Assembly (NCBI RefSeq): GCF_000473265.1
Contig: NZ_KI421511.1
Span: 1,973,731 to 2,037,730, forward strand
Length of the DNA: 64,000 nucleotides
DNA from: Amycolatopsis thermoflava N1165
GTDB taxonomy: Bacteria; Actinomycetota; Actinomycetes; Mycobacteriales; Pseudonocardiaceae
Reading direction: 5' to 3'
Below the pieces are notes generated by a model. That model made no database searches. It was not told the DNA's origin and was given only the letters and a program-made list of their open reading frames with translations. The position numbers and the translations under genes are program-made. Of the stretch, positions 25,954 through 33,783 are shown one piece after another (position 1 is the stretch's first letter; each line of letters begins with the position of its first letter).

Positions 25954-27012
25954 TCAGCGGAAGGCCGGGATGACTTCCTTGGCGAAGAAGGTGATGGCTC
26001 GCTTCATGTCCTCGAACGGCACGTGGCGCGTGCTGCCGAAGTCGCACATCAGGTGGCCGAAGCCGAACTCCTGGAGCATGGCGACCTGGCCGATGACCCG
26101 CTCCGGGTCGCCGATGACCTCCAGCTGCTCCCAGCGGAAGTCGGTGCCCACGCTGCCGCCCTTGAGGTAGCGGCCTTCCCAGAACTCGAAGCCCTTCGCG
26201 ATCTCGCCCGTACGCGAGTCGATGGGGGCGCTCTTCTCGTTGAAGATGCGGGCGCGGTCGAACGTCCTCTCGAACGCCTCCTGGTCGGCTCGCGCCTGCT
26301 CCACCGTCGGGGCGAGCCACACCGAGCGGGACACGACCAGCTCGACGTCTTCGACGGCGTGCCCGGCCTCCACGGCGACCGACCGCCACGTTTCGGCAGC
26401 CTTGTGCACCTTGCGGAACGGCGCCGCGGGATCGGCCAGAATGGGCAGGCCGCGCCGGGCGTAGCGCTCGACGGTCTCCGGGCTGACCGCGGCCACGTAC
26501 AGCGGCGGATGCGGCCGCTGGAGCGGTTTCGGCGTCAGTTCGACCTCGCCCGTGCGGTAGAACTTCCCGTCGTGCTGGAACTGTTCGTTCCCGAGCAGGC
26601 CGGTGATCACCTCCAGGGACTCGTCGAACCGCTCGCGTGCCTCGGACAGCTCCTGGCCGAACCCGTCGAACTCGATGCTCTGGTACCCGCGGCCGACCCC
26701 GAGGTCCAGGCGGCCGCCGGAGAGGAGGTCGACCTGCGCGGCCTCTTCGGCGACGTGGACCGGGTTATGCAGCGGCAGCACGACCACTCCGGTGCCGAGC
26801 CGGATCCGTTCGGTGCGGGCAGCCAGGTGGCTGAGCATCGTGAAGATGTTCGGGACCGTGCCGTAGTCGCGGAAGTGGTGCTCGGACACCCAAAGCCCGT
26901 CGAAGCCCAGCTCCTCGAGCAGTTCGGCGACCCGGATGTTGTAGTCGTAGACCTCTTTGATGCTGCGCTGCCGGTCGGGCCGGTGGAACAGCAGGAACGC
27001 GGAGAACTTCAT
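25954..27012 (-). CDS. LLM class flavin-dependent oxidoreductase
   Basis: A 352-residue luciferase-like monooxygenase. Key segments are MKFSAFLLFHRPD, LWVSEHHFRDYGTVPN and GRLDLGVGRGYQSIEF, the last with the classic flavin-binding GVGRG. ATG 27012 has AAAGAGGAGC a few bases upstream. It lies between the NIPSNAP gene and the tandem synthetases in the long leftward operon. By length and motifs it belongs with FMN-dependent alkanal/limonene-type enzymes. Substrate unknown. Confidence 0.88.
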   Translation of the reverse strand: MKFSAFLLFHRPDRQRSIKEVYDYNIRVAELLEELGFDGLWVSEHHFRDYGTVPNIFTMLSHLAARTERIRLGTGVVVLPLHNPVHVAEEAAQVDLLSGGRLDLGVGRGYQSIEFDGFGQELSEARERFDESLEVITGLLGNEQFQHDGKFYRTGEVELTPKPLQRPHPPLYVAAVSPETVERYARRGLPILADPAAPFRKVHKAAETWRSVAVEAGHAVEDVELVVSRSVWLAPTVEQARADQEAFERTFDRARIFNEKSAPIDSRTGEIAKGFEFWEGRYLKGGSVGTDFRWEQLEVIGDPERVIGQVAMLQEFGFGHLMCDFGSTRHVPFEDMKRAITFFAKEVIPAFR

Positions 27013-27037
27013 CGCGCGGTGCTCCTCTTTTCCGTTG

Positions 27038-27808
27038 TCAGGCCTGCGAAGGCGCGAGCACCGAACCGGGGAACGGCGCGAGCAGCGTTTCCCGCCACGG
27101 GCCGTCCAGGTACTGCCGGGCAGTCTTGCGCCAGTCGAGCAGCCTCGGGTCGGCCTTCGCCTCGGCGTCCAGGCCGACGGCCGCGTCATACGCGCGCTGC
27201 GTCTCCAGGTGCGAGTCCATGTCGGTCCCCCAGAAGGTGACGACCTCGCTGTCGGACATCAGCACCTCGTACAGGCCGACGAGGCGGTGCCCGTGGTCGG
27301 CGAGGATGGGCGCGCGTTCCTCGCGGACGGCCGCCAGGTAGTCCAGCGCCGCGCCCGGCCGGACGTGGGCGACCTCGTGCAGGAAGAACGGCGCGGTGTA
27401 CCGCTCGTCGCGCAGGGCCTGCAGATCCGGGGTGCCCGGAACGCCGCCCATCGGCCGGGAGAACGCCTTGTGCCTGAGATCGTCGATCGAGGACAGGAAC
27501 AGCTCAGGCTTGACGTTGTCGTAGATGTCGAGCATCTGCCGCCAGCCACCCTCCCAGCCACCGTGGCAGTCCCACAGCGTGACCGCCTTGAACTGCTCGT
27601 GGCCGGTGATGCCGATGGCGTAGAACGCGCCGATCAGGTCGATGGCCCGCGAACGCACGGACAGCCCGGAGGTCAGCTCCGGGGAGGCGTCGCCGCGCTG
27701 CTCGTCCTCCTTCTTGTAGTTCACCAGCCACTGCAGGTATTCGCGCGGGTTGCGCGAGTTCATCGGGTGGAAGTACACCTCTTCGAGCAGATAGATCCCG
27801 CGCGCCAC
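27038..27808 (-). CDS. NIPSNAP family protein
   Basis: A 256-residue protein with two ferredoxin-like (dimeric alpha/beta barrel) halves. The N-terminal half starts MARGIYLLEEVYFHP, and the C-terminal half has FFLHEVAHVRPGAALDYLA then LVGLYEVLMSDSEVVTFWG, the NIPSNAP pattern. Members occur near actinobacterial degradation genes but their reaction is not settled. GTG 27808 is preceded by GAGGGAGAG. It is the first gene of the ten-gene leftward operon, with a KstR2-like box 20-40 bases upstream. Confidence 0.75.
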   Translation of the reverse strand: MARGIYLLEEVYFHPMNSRNPREYLQWLVNYKKEDEQRGDASPELTSGLSVRSRAIDLIGAFYAIGITGHEQFKAVTLWDCHGGWEGGWRQMLDIYDNVKPELFLSSIDDLRHKAFSRPMGGVPGTPDLQALRDERYTAPFFLHEVAHVRPGAALDYLAAVREERAPILADHGHRLVGLYEVLMSDSEVVTFWGTDMDSHLETQRAYDAAVGLDAEAKADPRLLDWRKTARQYLDGPWRETLLAPFPGSVLAPSQA

Positions 27809-27827
27809 AGTCTCTCCCTCACTCCTA

Positions 27828-27849
27828 CTTGAGCAATCGCTTGGTCAAG
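27828..27849. promoter_or_regulatory. KstR2-like box in front of leftward operon
   Basis: AGCAATCGCTTGGT (27832-27845) differs from AnCAAGnnCTTGnT by one base. Around it CTTGA and TCAAG form the outer arms of a 22-bp imperfect palindrome. It lies 20 bases before the GTG of the NIPSNAP gene. Confidence 0.6.
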
Positions 27850-27923
27850 ACTGTAAGGCCGGGCGCATCCGCCGTCAACAATCGCGCCCGTTGACAGCGG
27901 GACCGCGACGTTCGTACTGTCCA

Positions 27924-27941
27924 ACCAAGTGCTCGCTTGGT
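27924..27941. promoter_or_regulatory. KstR2-like box in front of rightward operon
   Basis: ACCAAG-TGCTCG-CTTGGT is an 18-bp inverted repeat. Its first 14 bases fit AnCAAGnnCTTGnT with one mismatch. It ends just before the AAGGAGGT of the thiolase-like gene, so bound protein would block transcription start or early elongation. Confidence 0.6.
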
Positions 27942-27953
27942 GAAGGAGGTGCC

Positions 27954-29114
27954 GTGGCCGCGCTCCGCGACCGCGCCGCGATCGCCGGCGTCGGCTGGAC
28001 CCCGTACTCGAAGAACTCCGGGGTGAGCACCCTGGAGCTCGCGCTACGGGCGATCACCGCCGCTCTCGACGACTGCGGGCTCACCCGTGCCGACGTGGAC
28101 GGATTCGTCACGCATTCCGTGGGTGACGCGACGCCCGCAGCGGTCGTCGCCGCCTCACTCGGAGTGCCGGACCCGCACGTCCTGCTCGACCTGTGGGGTG
28201 GCGGCAGCGTCTCCGCCGCGACGGTTGGCGCGGCCGCGATGGCGGTGGCGAGCGGCCAAGCCGAAACAGTGGTGTGCTGGCGCGCGCTCAACGCGCGATC
28301 CGAGTTCCGCATGGGCGGCACCGGCCGGGCGGCGCCCACGCTCGTCGAGTTCCAGTACCAGGTCCCCTACGGGCTGCTGGCCCCGCCGCAGCAGTACGCC
28401 CTGGTCGGCCGCGCCTACCTCGACGCTTGCGGCGCCGGCGAGGAGGACCTCGGCCGAGTCGCCGTCACCCAGCGCCAGAACGCGTTGCGCAACCCGCGCG
28501 CGATGATGCGCAAGCCGCTGTCGATGGACGAGTACCTCGCCGCGCCCTGGATCGCCGAGCCGCTGCGACTGTTCGACTGCTGCCTGGAGACCGACGCGGC
28601 GATCGCCCTTGTCGTGACCTCGGCCGAACGGGCCCGCGACCTCCGGCAGCCGCCCGTGCTGATCAGCGGAGCCGCGACGGGCGGGGGCCACAGCCTGTTC
28701 TCCGGCGCGCGACCGGACCTGTCCGTCAGCGCGGCCGCCGACATGGCACCGCGTCTCTACGCAGGTGCTGGCATCGGCCCGGAGGACATTCAGATCGCCG
28801 AACTCTACGACGCGTTCACCCCCCTCGTGCTGATGCAATTGGAGGACTACCGCTTGGCACCCCGGCACGGCGCCGCCGACTTCGTCGCCTCCGGCGCCAC
28901 CGCACTGGACGGCAAACTGCCCGTCAACACGCACGGCGGGCACCTGTCCGAGGGCTACCTGCACGGCCTCAACCACGTCGGCGAGGCCGTGACGCAGCTG
29001 CGCGGCCAGGCCGGTGACCGGCAGGTGCCGGGCGCTGAGGTGGCACTGACAACGGGCCAGCCCGGCTACGTCTCGGGCACCACGTCGGCCCTGATCCTGC
29101 GAGCGGACCGATGA
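27954..29114 (+). CDS. Thiolase-like (lipid-transfer/SCP-x type) protein, probable aldolase subunit
   Basis: A 386-residue thiolase-fold protein. The nucleophile loop reads DLWGGGSVSA with no cysteine, so it cannot form the acyl-enzyme of a true thiolase. The C-terminal block reads THGGHLSEGYLHGLNH in place of GHPxGATG. This is the pattern of the Ltp2-type proteins, which with a DUF35 partner form retro-aldolases in steroid side-chain breakdown. The GTG start at 27954 has AAGGAGGT three bases away. Its stop overlaps the DUF35 gene (ATGA), matching the known ltp2-chsH2 pairing. Substrate here unknown. Confidence 0.82.
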   Translation: MAALRDRAAIAGVGWTPYSKNSGVSTLELALRAITAALDDCGLTRADVDGFVTHSVGDATPAAVVAASLGVPDPHVLLDLWGGGSVSAATVGAAAMAVASGQAETVVCWRALNARSEFRMGGTGRAAPTLVEFQYQVPYGLLAPPQQYALVGRAYLDACGAGEEDLGRVAVTQRQNALRNPRAMMRKPLSMDEYLAAPWIAEPLRLFDCCLETDAAIALVVTSAERARDLRQPPVLISGAATGGGHSLFSGARPDLSVSAAADMAPRLYAGAGIGPEDIQIAELYDAFTPLVLMQLEDYRLAPRHGAADFVASGATALDGKLPVNTHGGHLSEGYLHGLNHVGEAVTQLRGQAGDRQVPGAEVALTTGQPGYVSGTTSALILRADR

Positions 29115-29515
29115 CCCGCCCGCTCGCGGACCGCGACTCCACCGCGTGGTGGGAAGGACTGGCGGAGCACCGCCTGCTGCTGCAGACCTGCGGCGCCTGC
29201 GGGAGGCATCGGCTCGTCGCCCGGCCCCTGTGCGCCTCGTGCGGTTCCTTCGCCTGGCGCTGGACGGAGGCGTCCGGCGAGGGCACGATCGCGAGCTGGG
29301 TCGTGTCGCACCGCGCCTACCAGCCCGACCGGACCGCGCCCTACACCGTGGTGATGGTCCGGCTCGCCGAGGGAGACGACCTGTTGCTGCCCGGCGGCTG
29401 GACCGAAGGTGCGGACCTCGCGGTGGGCCTCCCGGTCCGCGCGACCTACCAAGATCTGCCCGGCGATCCACCCGCGGCCCTGCTGCGGTGGCAACCTACC
29501 GGCGAGTCAACCTAG
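29111..29515 (+). CDS. Zn-ribbon/OB-fold (DUF35) protein, partner of thiolase-like protein
   Basis: A 134-residue protein with an N-terminal rubredoxin-like zinc ribbon (C27, C30, C41, C44 as CGAC and CASC) followed by an OB-fold with IASWVVSHRAY and YTVVMVRLAEG. This is the DUF35/ChsH2-C family, which binds acyl-CoA and activates Ltp-type aldolases. It overlaps the thiolase-like gene by four bases, and the TetR gene begins 33 bases after it. The pair should form one enzyme complex. Confidence 0.85.
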   Translation: MTRPLADRDSTAWWEGLAEHRLLLQTCGACGRHRLVARPLCASCGSFAWRWTEASGEGTIASWVVSHRAYQPDRTAPYTVVMVRLAEGDDLLLPGGWTEGADLAVGLPVRATYQDLPGDPPAALLRWQPTGEST

Positions 29516-29540
29516 CACTTGCCCAAGCATGGGGGATACT
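29510..29540 (+). promoter_or_regulatory. Candidate promoter and degenerate KstR2-like box of the TetR gene
   Basis: ACCTAGCACTTGCC (29510-29523) fits AnCAAGnnCTTGnT at all but two fixed bases. GATACT (29535-29540) is a plausible -10 only seven bases before the ATG, which would make the transcript nearly leaderless. The arrangement suggests autoregulation; it is a weak match. Confidence 0.35.
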
Positions 29541-29547
29541 GGCGACC

Positions 29548-30201
29548 ATGGCAGCCACGAAACGCCAGGCGGGCAAGCCCGCCGCCCGAACGGGAGCCCG
29601 CGGCAACGGCAGCAGGGGCGGAGGGTCCGAGCGCCGCCAGGCGCTGGTCGACATCGCCGCCGAACTCTTCGCCGAGCGCGGGTTCAAGGCGACCACCGTC
29701 CGCGAGATCGGCGACGCGGCAGGGGTGCTCTCGGGCAGCCTCTACCACCACTTCGACTCTAAGGAGACGATCGCCGACGAGATCCTGTCCACCTACCTCG
29801 ACGGGATCGTGCAGACCTACAAACGGATCATCGACGAGCACCCCCGTCCCGGGGACGCACTGCGCGAACTGGTGCGCTCGGCGTTCGCCTCGCTGGGGCC
29901 CCACCGCGCCGCCGTCACCATCCTGCAGAACGAGCGCAGATACCTGGCCGAACTGCCCCGGTTCGCCTACGTGACCAAGATCGAGAACGACGTGCGCCGC
30001 ATGTGGGTCAAGGTGATCGAGGCCGGGATCGCCGAGGGCACGTTCCGCGACGATCTCGACCCGAAGCTGACCTACCAGTTCCTGCGTGACGCGATCTGGG
30101 TGGCGGTGCGCTGGTTCACGCCGTCCGGGCGGCTCAGCGTGGACCAGCTCGCCGACCAGTACCTCAAGCTGGTGATGGAAGGTCTCGAGACCGGGCGCTG
30201 A
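29548..30201 (+). CDS. TetR family regulator, KstR2-like
   Basis: A 217-residue TetR protein. After a 25-residue basic Ala/Gly/Arg arm the DNA-binding domain reads LFAERGFKATTVREIGD, AAGVLSGSLYHHF, with DSKETIADE. The C-terminal half has RRMWVKVIEAGIAEGTFR and DAIWVAVRWFTPSGRLSVDQL. I recall very similar stretches from mycobacterial KstR2, the repressor of late steroid catabolism that responds to a CoA thioester. Boxes resembling the KstR2 site occur in front of neighbouring units, so this is the best candidate for their regulator. The genes it would control are not the known kstR2 regulon. Its stop abuts the converging hydratase gene. Confidence 0.85.
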   Translation: MAATKRQAGKPAARTGARGNGSRGGGSERRQALVDIAAELFAERGFKATTVREIGDAAGVLSGSLYHHFDSKETIADEILSTYLDGIVQTYKRIIDEHPRPGDALRELVRSAFASLGPHRAAVTILQNERRYLAELPRFAYVTKIENDVRRMWVKVIEAGIAEGTFRDDLDPKLTYQFLRDAIWVAVRWFTPSGRLSVDQLADQYLKLVMEGLETGR

Positions 30202-30951
30202 TCACCGGGCCGTGAAGCGCTCGATCAGCTCCCGCGCCTCGGGCGTCGTGACGGCCGCGGCGATGGTGTCGGCCTCGTCGGCCGCACTGTCCTGGCGCGC
30301 GGCCTCGAAGGACGACCGGATCAGCCGTTTGGCCTGGCCGAGCGCGGACGCCGGTCCGGTCGCAAGCGACGTGGCCAGCTCTTCGGCACGGCGGTTTAGC
30401 GCGTCGTCGTCGGCGACCTCGGTCACCAGACCCCAGTCGCGGGCCTCCTCGGCGGTGAGCGTGCGCCCGGTCAGGGCCAGCTCCAGGGCGCGCTGGGTGC
30501 CGATCGCACGCGGGAGCAGGTAGGACACGCCACAGTCGGGGGTGAGGCCGATGCCGGAGTAGGCCATCCGGAACTTCGTCGACCGCGCGGCCACCACGAC
30601 GTCGGCGTTGAGCACGAACGCCAGCCCCGCCCCGGCCACCGCGCCCTGCACGCCCGCCACGACCGGCTTGGGCAGCTCGGACAGCCGCCGCAGCGCGGCC
30701 TCCAGCTCGGAGGCCAGCTGGTGCAGGTACTTCGGCGGCTCCTCGGCGGCCAGGAACGACCGGACGTCCCCGCCCGCGCAGAACCGGGCTCCCGCCCCGG
30801 TCAGCAGCACCACCCGGACCTCATCGGACTCCGCAGCGGTCACGGCCTTCGCCAACGTCTGCGCAGTCGGCAGATCGACCGCGTTGGACACGTCCGGCCG
30901 GTCCAGGGTGATCCGCCCGACTCCCCCGCTCAGTTCCCAGCGCACGCTCAC
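30202..30951 (-). CDS. Enoyl-CoA hydratase/isomerase family protein
   Basis: A 249-residue crotonase-fold protein. It contains ITLDRPDVSNAVDLPT, GAGARFCAGGDV and GAVAGAGLAFVLNAD for the oxyanion hole, then YSGIGLTPDCGVSYLLPR with the Asp in place of the second catalytic Glu region. It probably hydrates or isomerises an enoyl-CoA. GTG 30951 overlaps the thiolase stop, so the two form an operon for a beta-oxidation half-cycle. It ends one base from the end of the KstR2-like gene, read in the other direction. Confidence 0.88.
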   Translation of the reverse strand: MSVRWELSGGVGRITLDRPDVSNAVDLPTAQTLAKAVTAAESDEVRVVLLTGAGARFCAGGDVRSFLAAEEPPKYLHQLASELEAALRRLSELPKPVVAGVQGAVAGAGLAFVLNADVVVAARSTKFRMAYSGIGLTPDCGVSYLLPRAIGTQRALELALTGRTLTAEEARDWGLVTEVADDDALNRRAEELATSLATGPASALGQAKRLIRSSFEAARQDSAADEADTIAAAVTTPEARELIERFTAR

Positions 30952-32129
30952 GCGACCCTCCGCAGCAACGCGGCCAGCGCCTGCCCGCCGCCGATGCACA
31001 TCGTCACCACACCCAGCTCCTGGTCGTTCCGCACGAGGTGCTTGGCCGCCCGCAGCGTCAGGATCGCCCCCGTCGCCCCGACCGGGTGTCCCAGCGCGAT
31101 CGCGCCGCCGTAGGGGTTGGTCTTCTCCGGATCCAGCCCGGCGTCGCGGATCACCGCCACCGCCTGCGAGGCGAACGCCTCGTTCAGCTCCACCACGTCG
31201 ATGTCGGCCGGCGTGGTTCCGGTCTGCGCGAACAGCTTGTTCAACGCAGGCACCGGCGCGTAGCCCATCAGCTCCGGTTCCATCGCCGCGGTCGCCACGG
31301 CCTCCAGCGCCACCAGCCCGGTCAGCCCTTGCTCGGCCGCCACGGACTCCCGCGCCAGCACCACCGCCGCCGCCCCGTCGTTGATGCCCGACGCGTTGCC
31401 CGCCGTCACGGTGCCGTCCTTCTCGAACGCCGGCCGCAGCTTCGCCAGGGCCTCCAGCGTCGTGCCGGGCTTGGGGTGCTCGTCCTCGGTCACCGTCACC
31501 GGGCGCCGCCCGCCGACCTCGACCGGCACGATCTCCTCCGCGAAGGCCACCTTCGCCGCCACCGAGGCCGCCCGCCGCTGCGACTCCAGCGCGAACTCGT
31601 CCTGCTCCTGCCGCGAAATCCCATACTCGCGGGCCACGTTCTCCGCGGTCACTCCCATGTGGACGTTGTGGAACGGGTCGGTCAGCATCATCACCGTGCC
31701 GTCGGCCAGCGTCCGGTCGCCGAGCCGGTAGCCGGAGCGGGCGCCGAAGTCGTAGAACGGCATCCGGCTCATCGACTCGTCGCCACCGGCCAGCGCCAAG
31801 TCCACCCCACCCCAGCGCATCTGCATCGCGGCCGACCAGATCGCCTGCAAGCCCGAGCCGCACAACCGGTTCACCGTGTAGGCCGGCGTCGACACCGGCA
31901 GCCCCGCGGCCAGCGCCACGCGGCGCGCGTTGTAGGCATCCGGACCGACCTGGCCGATGCAACCCATGACGACCTCGCCGATCGCTTCAGGTTCGACCCC
32001 GGATCGTTCGATCGCCGCCTTCGCCGCCGTCGCACCCAGCTCGAACCCTGGCACGTCCTTGAACGCGCCACCGAAACTGCCCACCGGTGTCCGCGCGCCT
32101 TCCAGCAGCACGATCCTGTCCTGGCCCAT
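30948..32129 (-). CDS. Acetyl-CoA C-acyltransferase (thiolase)
   Basis: A 393-residue thiolase with a complete active site: nucleophile in NRLCGSGLQA, histidine in GGAIALGHPVGATGA and second cysteine in TMCIGGGQA. ATG 32129 is used because GAGGTG precedes it; starting at the TTG at 32165 would place the initiator inside the operator palindrome. Upstream is a 24-bp inverted repeat that probably controls the operon. It shares the fold and likely role of 19499-20659 but is not closely similar. Confidence 0.92.
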   Translation of the reverse strand: MGQDRIVLLEGARTPVGSFGGAFKDVPGFELGATAAKAAIERSGVEPEAIGEVVMGCIGQVGPDAYNARRVALAAGLPVSTPAYTVNRLCGSGLQAIWSAAMQMRWGGVDLALAGGDESMSRMPFYDFGARSGYRLGDRTLADGTVMMLTDPFHNVHMGVTAENVAREYGISRQEQDEFALESQRRAASVAAKVAFAEEIVPVEVGGRRPVTVTEDEHPKPGTTLEALAKLRPAFEKDGTVTAGNASGINDGAAAVVLARESVAAEQGLTGLVALEAVATAAMEPELMGYAPVPALNKLFAQTGTTPADIDVVELNEAFASQAVAVIRDAGLDPEKTNPYGGAIALGHPVGATGAILTLRAAKHLVRNDQELGVVTMCIGGGQALAALLRRVA

Positions 32130-32163
32130 CCGCACCTCACTCACCCCGGGACTACCTCTCGCC

Positions 32164-32187
32164 AAATAGTAGGTCTTCCGACTATTT
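32164..32187. promoter_or_regulatory. 24-bp imperfect palindrome upstream of thiolase operon
   Basis: AAATAGTAGG-TCTT-CCGACTATTT: the arms match at 9 of 10 bases. It lies 35 bases upstream of the thiolase ATG. No regulator gene is adjacent, so the protein that binds it is unknown; the form is that of a TetR-family site. Confidence 0.5.
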
Positions 32188-32236
32188 AGCGAGTGATAGC
32201 CGCGTCACAGTACAAGGCGACGTTGTCGCTGTGGAC

Positions 32237-32560
32237 GGGTACCGGCGGCTGTCGGCATTGATCGCCGACGCCCAGCTGCGCGGGAAGGAGAAGGCCCGCC
32301 CGGTCTACGACCACGACCAGATCGTTGACGAGCTGCGCGGCCAGGTCGTGGTGCTGACCGGCCGCCGCGAGGGCGCCGTCCGCCGCGCCCTGGTCGAGGA
32401 CGGCCCGGCCGCGGCCGCCGACGCGCTCAGGGCGTTGATCGATCGGTTCGGACGGGGCCATGTCGCCGTCGAACTGCTGGACCTGGACTACCCGGAAAAC
32501 AGCGTGCGCAAAGAGGTGGTGGCCGACCTGGCGGCCGAGCTCGCCCTGCCGACCGTCGCG
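32237..32560 (+). pseudogene. dnaE2: Fragment of error-prone DNA polymerase DnaE2 (PHP domain)
   Basis: About 108 codons in one frame read GYRRLSALIADAQLRG, then ARPVYD, VVVLTGRREGAVRRALVEDG, FGRGHVAVELLDLDYPEN and ELALPTVA. This is the middle of the PHP domain of DnaE2. The full protein is over 1,000 residues; everything before and after is missing and the downstream sequence does not continue the domain. The fragment is therefore a remnant. It may share ancestry with a full dnaE2 elsewhere in the genome. Confidence 0.75.
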
Positions 32561-32748
32561 CCCAAAACGAGATCGACGGCGAAATGGACGTCCGGCTCAC
32601 CGGAGCCGGTCCGCACCGCGCTCGTCGCACTCGGCTCGACACCACCTGAGGAGGAGCGGTGAGCGAACCGGCGCGAACAGCGACGGCCACACGGATGGCT
32701 TGCCCGCGTGCCGGACTGGCGGTTCCCATGAGCTGGGGAATCAGACGT

Positions 32749-33012
32749 CTACGGGAACGTTCCTGCTTCGCACATCTCGCCAGCGTGATACCACGCATCG
32801 GCCACGACCATGTGGGCGTAGCCGGCCATCTTGTGATCCGCCTCGAATTCGGTCGTCGCGGCCTGGTACTCCAGCGCCGCAGACACGTAGTAACCCGCGC
32901 AACTCGGAGCATCTTTGGCTCCCTGCCCACGCGACGCGGCGCTGCTGAGCGCCGCCAGCGCCGCGCGCTTCGCCGCCGTCGCCCGCTCTCGTGGATCCGC
33001 CGTATCCTCCAT
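32749..33012 (-). CDS. Hypothetical small protein
   Basis: An 87-residue acidic protein, not recognised. It starts MEDTADPRERATAAKRAALAA, has one Cys near the middle (DAPSCAGYY), and ends HAGEMCEAGTFP. The strongest evidence for a real gene is GGGAGG seven bases before the ATG at 33012; composition is protein-like with alanine-rich helices in the N-terminal half. It lies in the decayed region and may itself be truncated. No function can be proposed. Confidence 0.5.
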   Translation of the reverse strand: MEDTADPRERATAAKRAALAALSSAASRGQGAKDAPSCAGYYVSAALEYQAATTEFEADHKMAGYAHMVVADAWYHAGEMCEAGTFP

Positions 33013-33219
33013 CGGCTCGCCTCCCGACGCTCGCCGTGCGCATCGCCTGCTACGACCAGTCGCAGCACCCGATCTGGCCGTTACAGTCAGGCACGCCAAG
33101 CCGCTCCAGAGAGCACGAGTTCGCGTGGCCTATTTGCCGCAGAACCAGCCGCTGCCCCAGTTTTGCCCCAATCAGTAACTAAAGTTGCATCCACAGAAGT
33201 CAAACGTTCGGCAGTCCCG

Positions 33220-33257
33220 AAAAAAATTTCCCGACCTGCTACAATTAGCAGATCGGG
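33220..33257 (-). terminator. Intrinsic terminator behind the tRNA remnant
   Basis: On the minus strand, a 12-bp stem (11 of 12 paired; arms at 33230-33241 and 33246-33257) with a four-base loop is followed by AAATTTTTTT. This is a textbook rho-independent terminator. It lies 16 bases downstream of the tRNA remnant in the same orientation, so it was probably the terminator of that tRNA gene. Confidence 0.75.
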
Positions 33258-33272
33258 CGATCTTGACGACCG

Positions 33273-33326
33273 TGAAGCCAAGGGGACTCGAACCCCTGAC
33301 CCCACACTGCCAGTGTGGCGCGCTAC
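33273..33326 (-). tRNA. 3' tRNA remnant, anticodon GGC (Ala)
   Basis: Read on the minus strand, GCGCG is followed by an anticodon arm CCACA-CTGGCAG-TGTGG, a variable stretch, a T arm AGGGG-TTCGAGT-CCCCT and a 3' acceptor strand TGGCTTC with A. The anticodon GGC would read alanine codons. The 5' half does not contain GAAGCCA, which the acceptor stem needs, and the D-arm part is only weakly recognisable. The gene is thus broken. tRNA 3' ends of this kind are left by integrative elements, so the site may be an att scar. Confidence 0.6.
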
Positions 33327-33783
33327 GCACCCTGACCTCACGTCGGTCGCACCTGGACCGCATCGTCCGGGACGATCCCGTCCGCGTGGGGGCCTGAGCG
33401 CTCCCGCCGCCCAAGCGATCGGCGTGGAAGCATCTCCCTCTCGCGGGGACGACGTCGAGTGGTCGGCGTACCTGCTCGGGAAGCTGGAACCACCACCGCC
33501 CGCGAGCGGACGTCAAGGTCGGCAATCCAGCGCTCGATATGCGGGGGAACACCGCTGCTCGCGCTCGACATCGCTGATCTTCACAATGCCGAACACACGA
33601 TCCCGGTGGCCTTCGACACCGCCGCCGTCGATTACGCCGACAGTCGGCGAGGCCTGGCGGATAGCTCGTCCCGGCGCTCGAGGAACTCGGGGCGCAGCAG
33701 GGCCGCCTCGTGTGCGAGATGCAGCCCGAGGACCTCGGGCGGAGGCAGATGGCCAGGTCGCCCAGGCCGGCTACAGCGGCCTG
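33327..33783. other. Decayed DNA, no gene recognised
   Basis: Several frames are open by chance but none has a convincing start, ribosome site or protein-like composition. Stretches on the plus strand such as LDIADLHNAEHTIPVAFD look protein-like but break off. The region is probably the remains of an inserted element next to the tRNA remnant. Confidence 0.4.
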
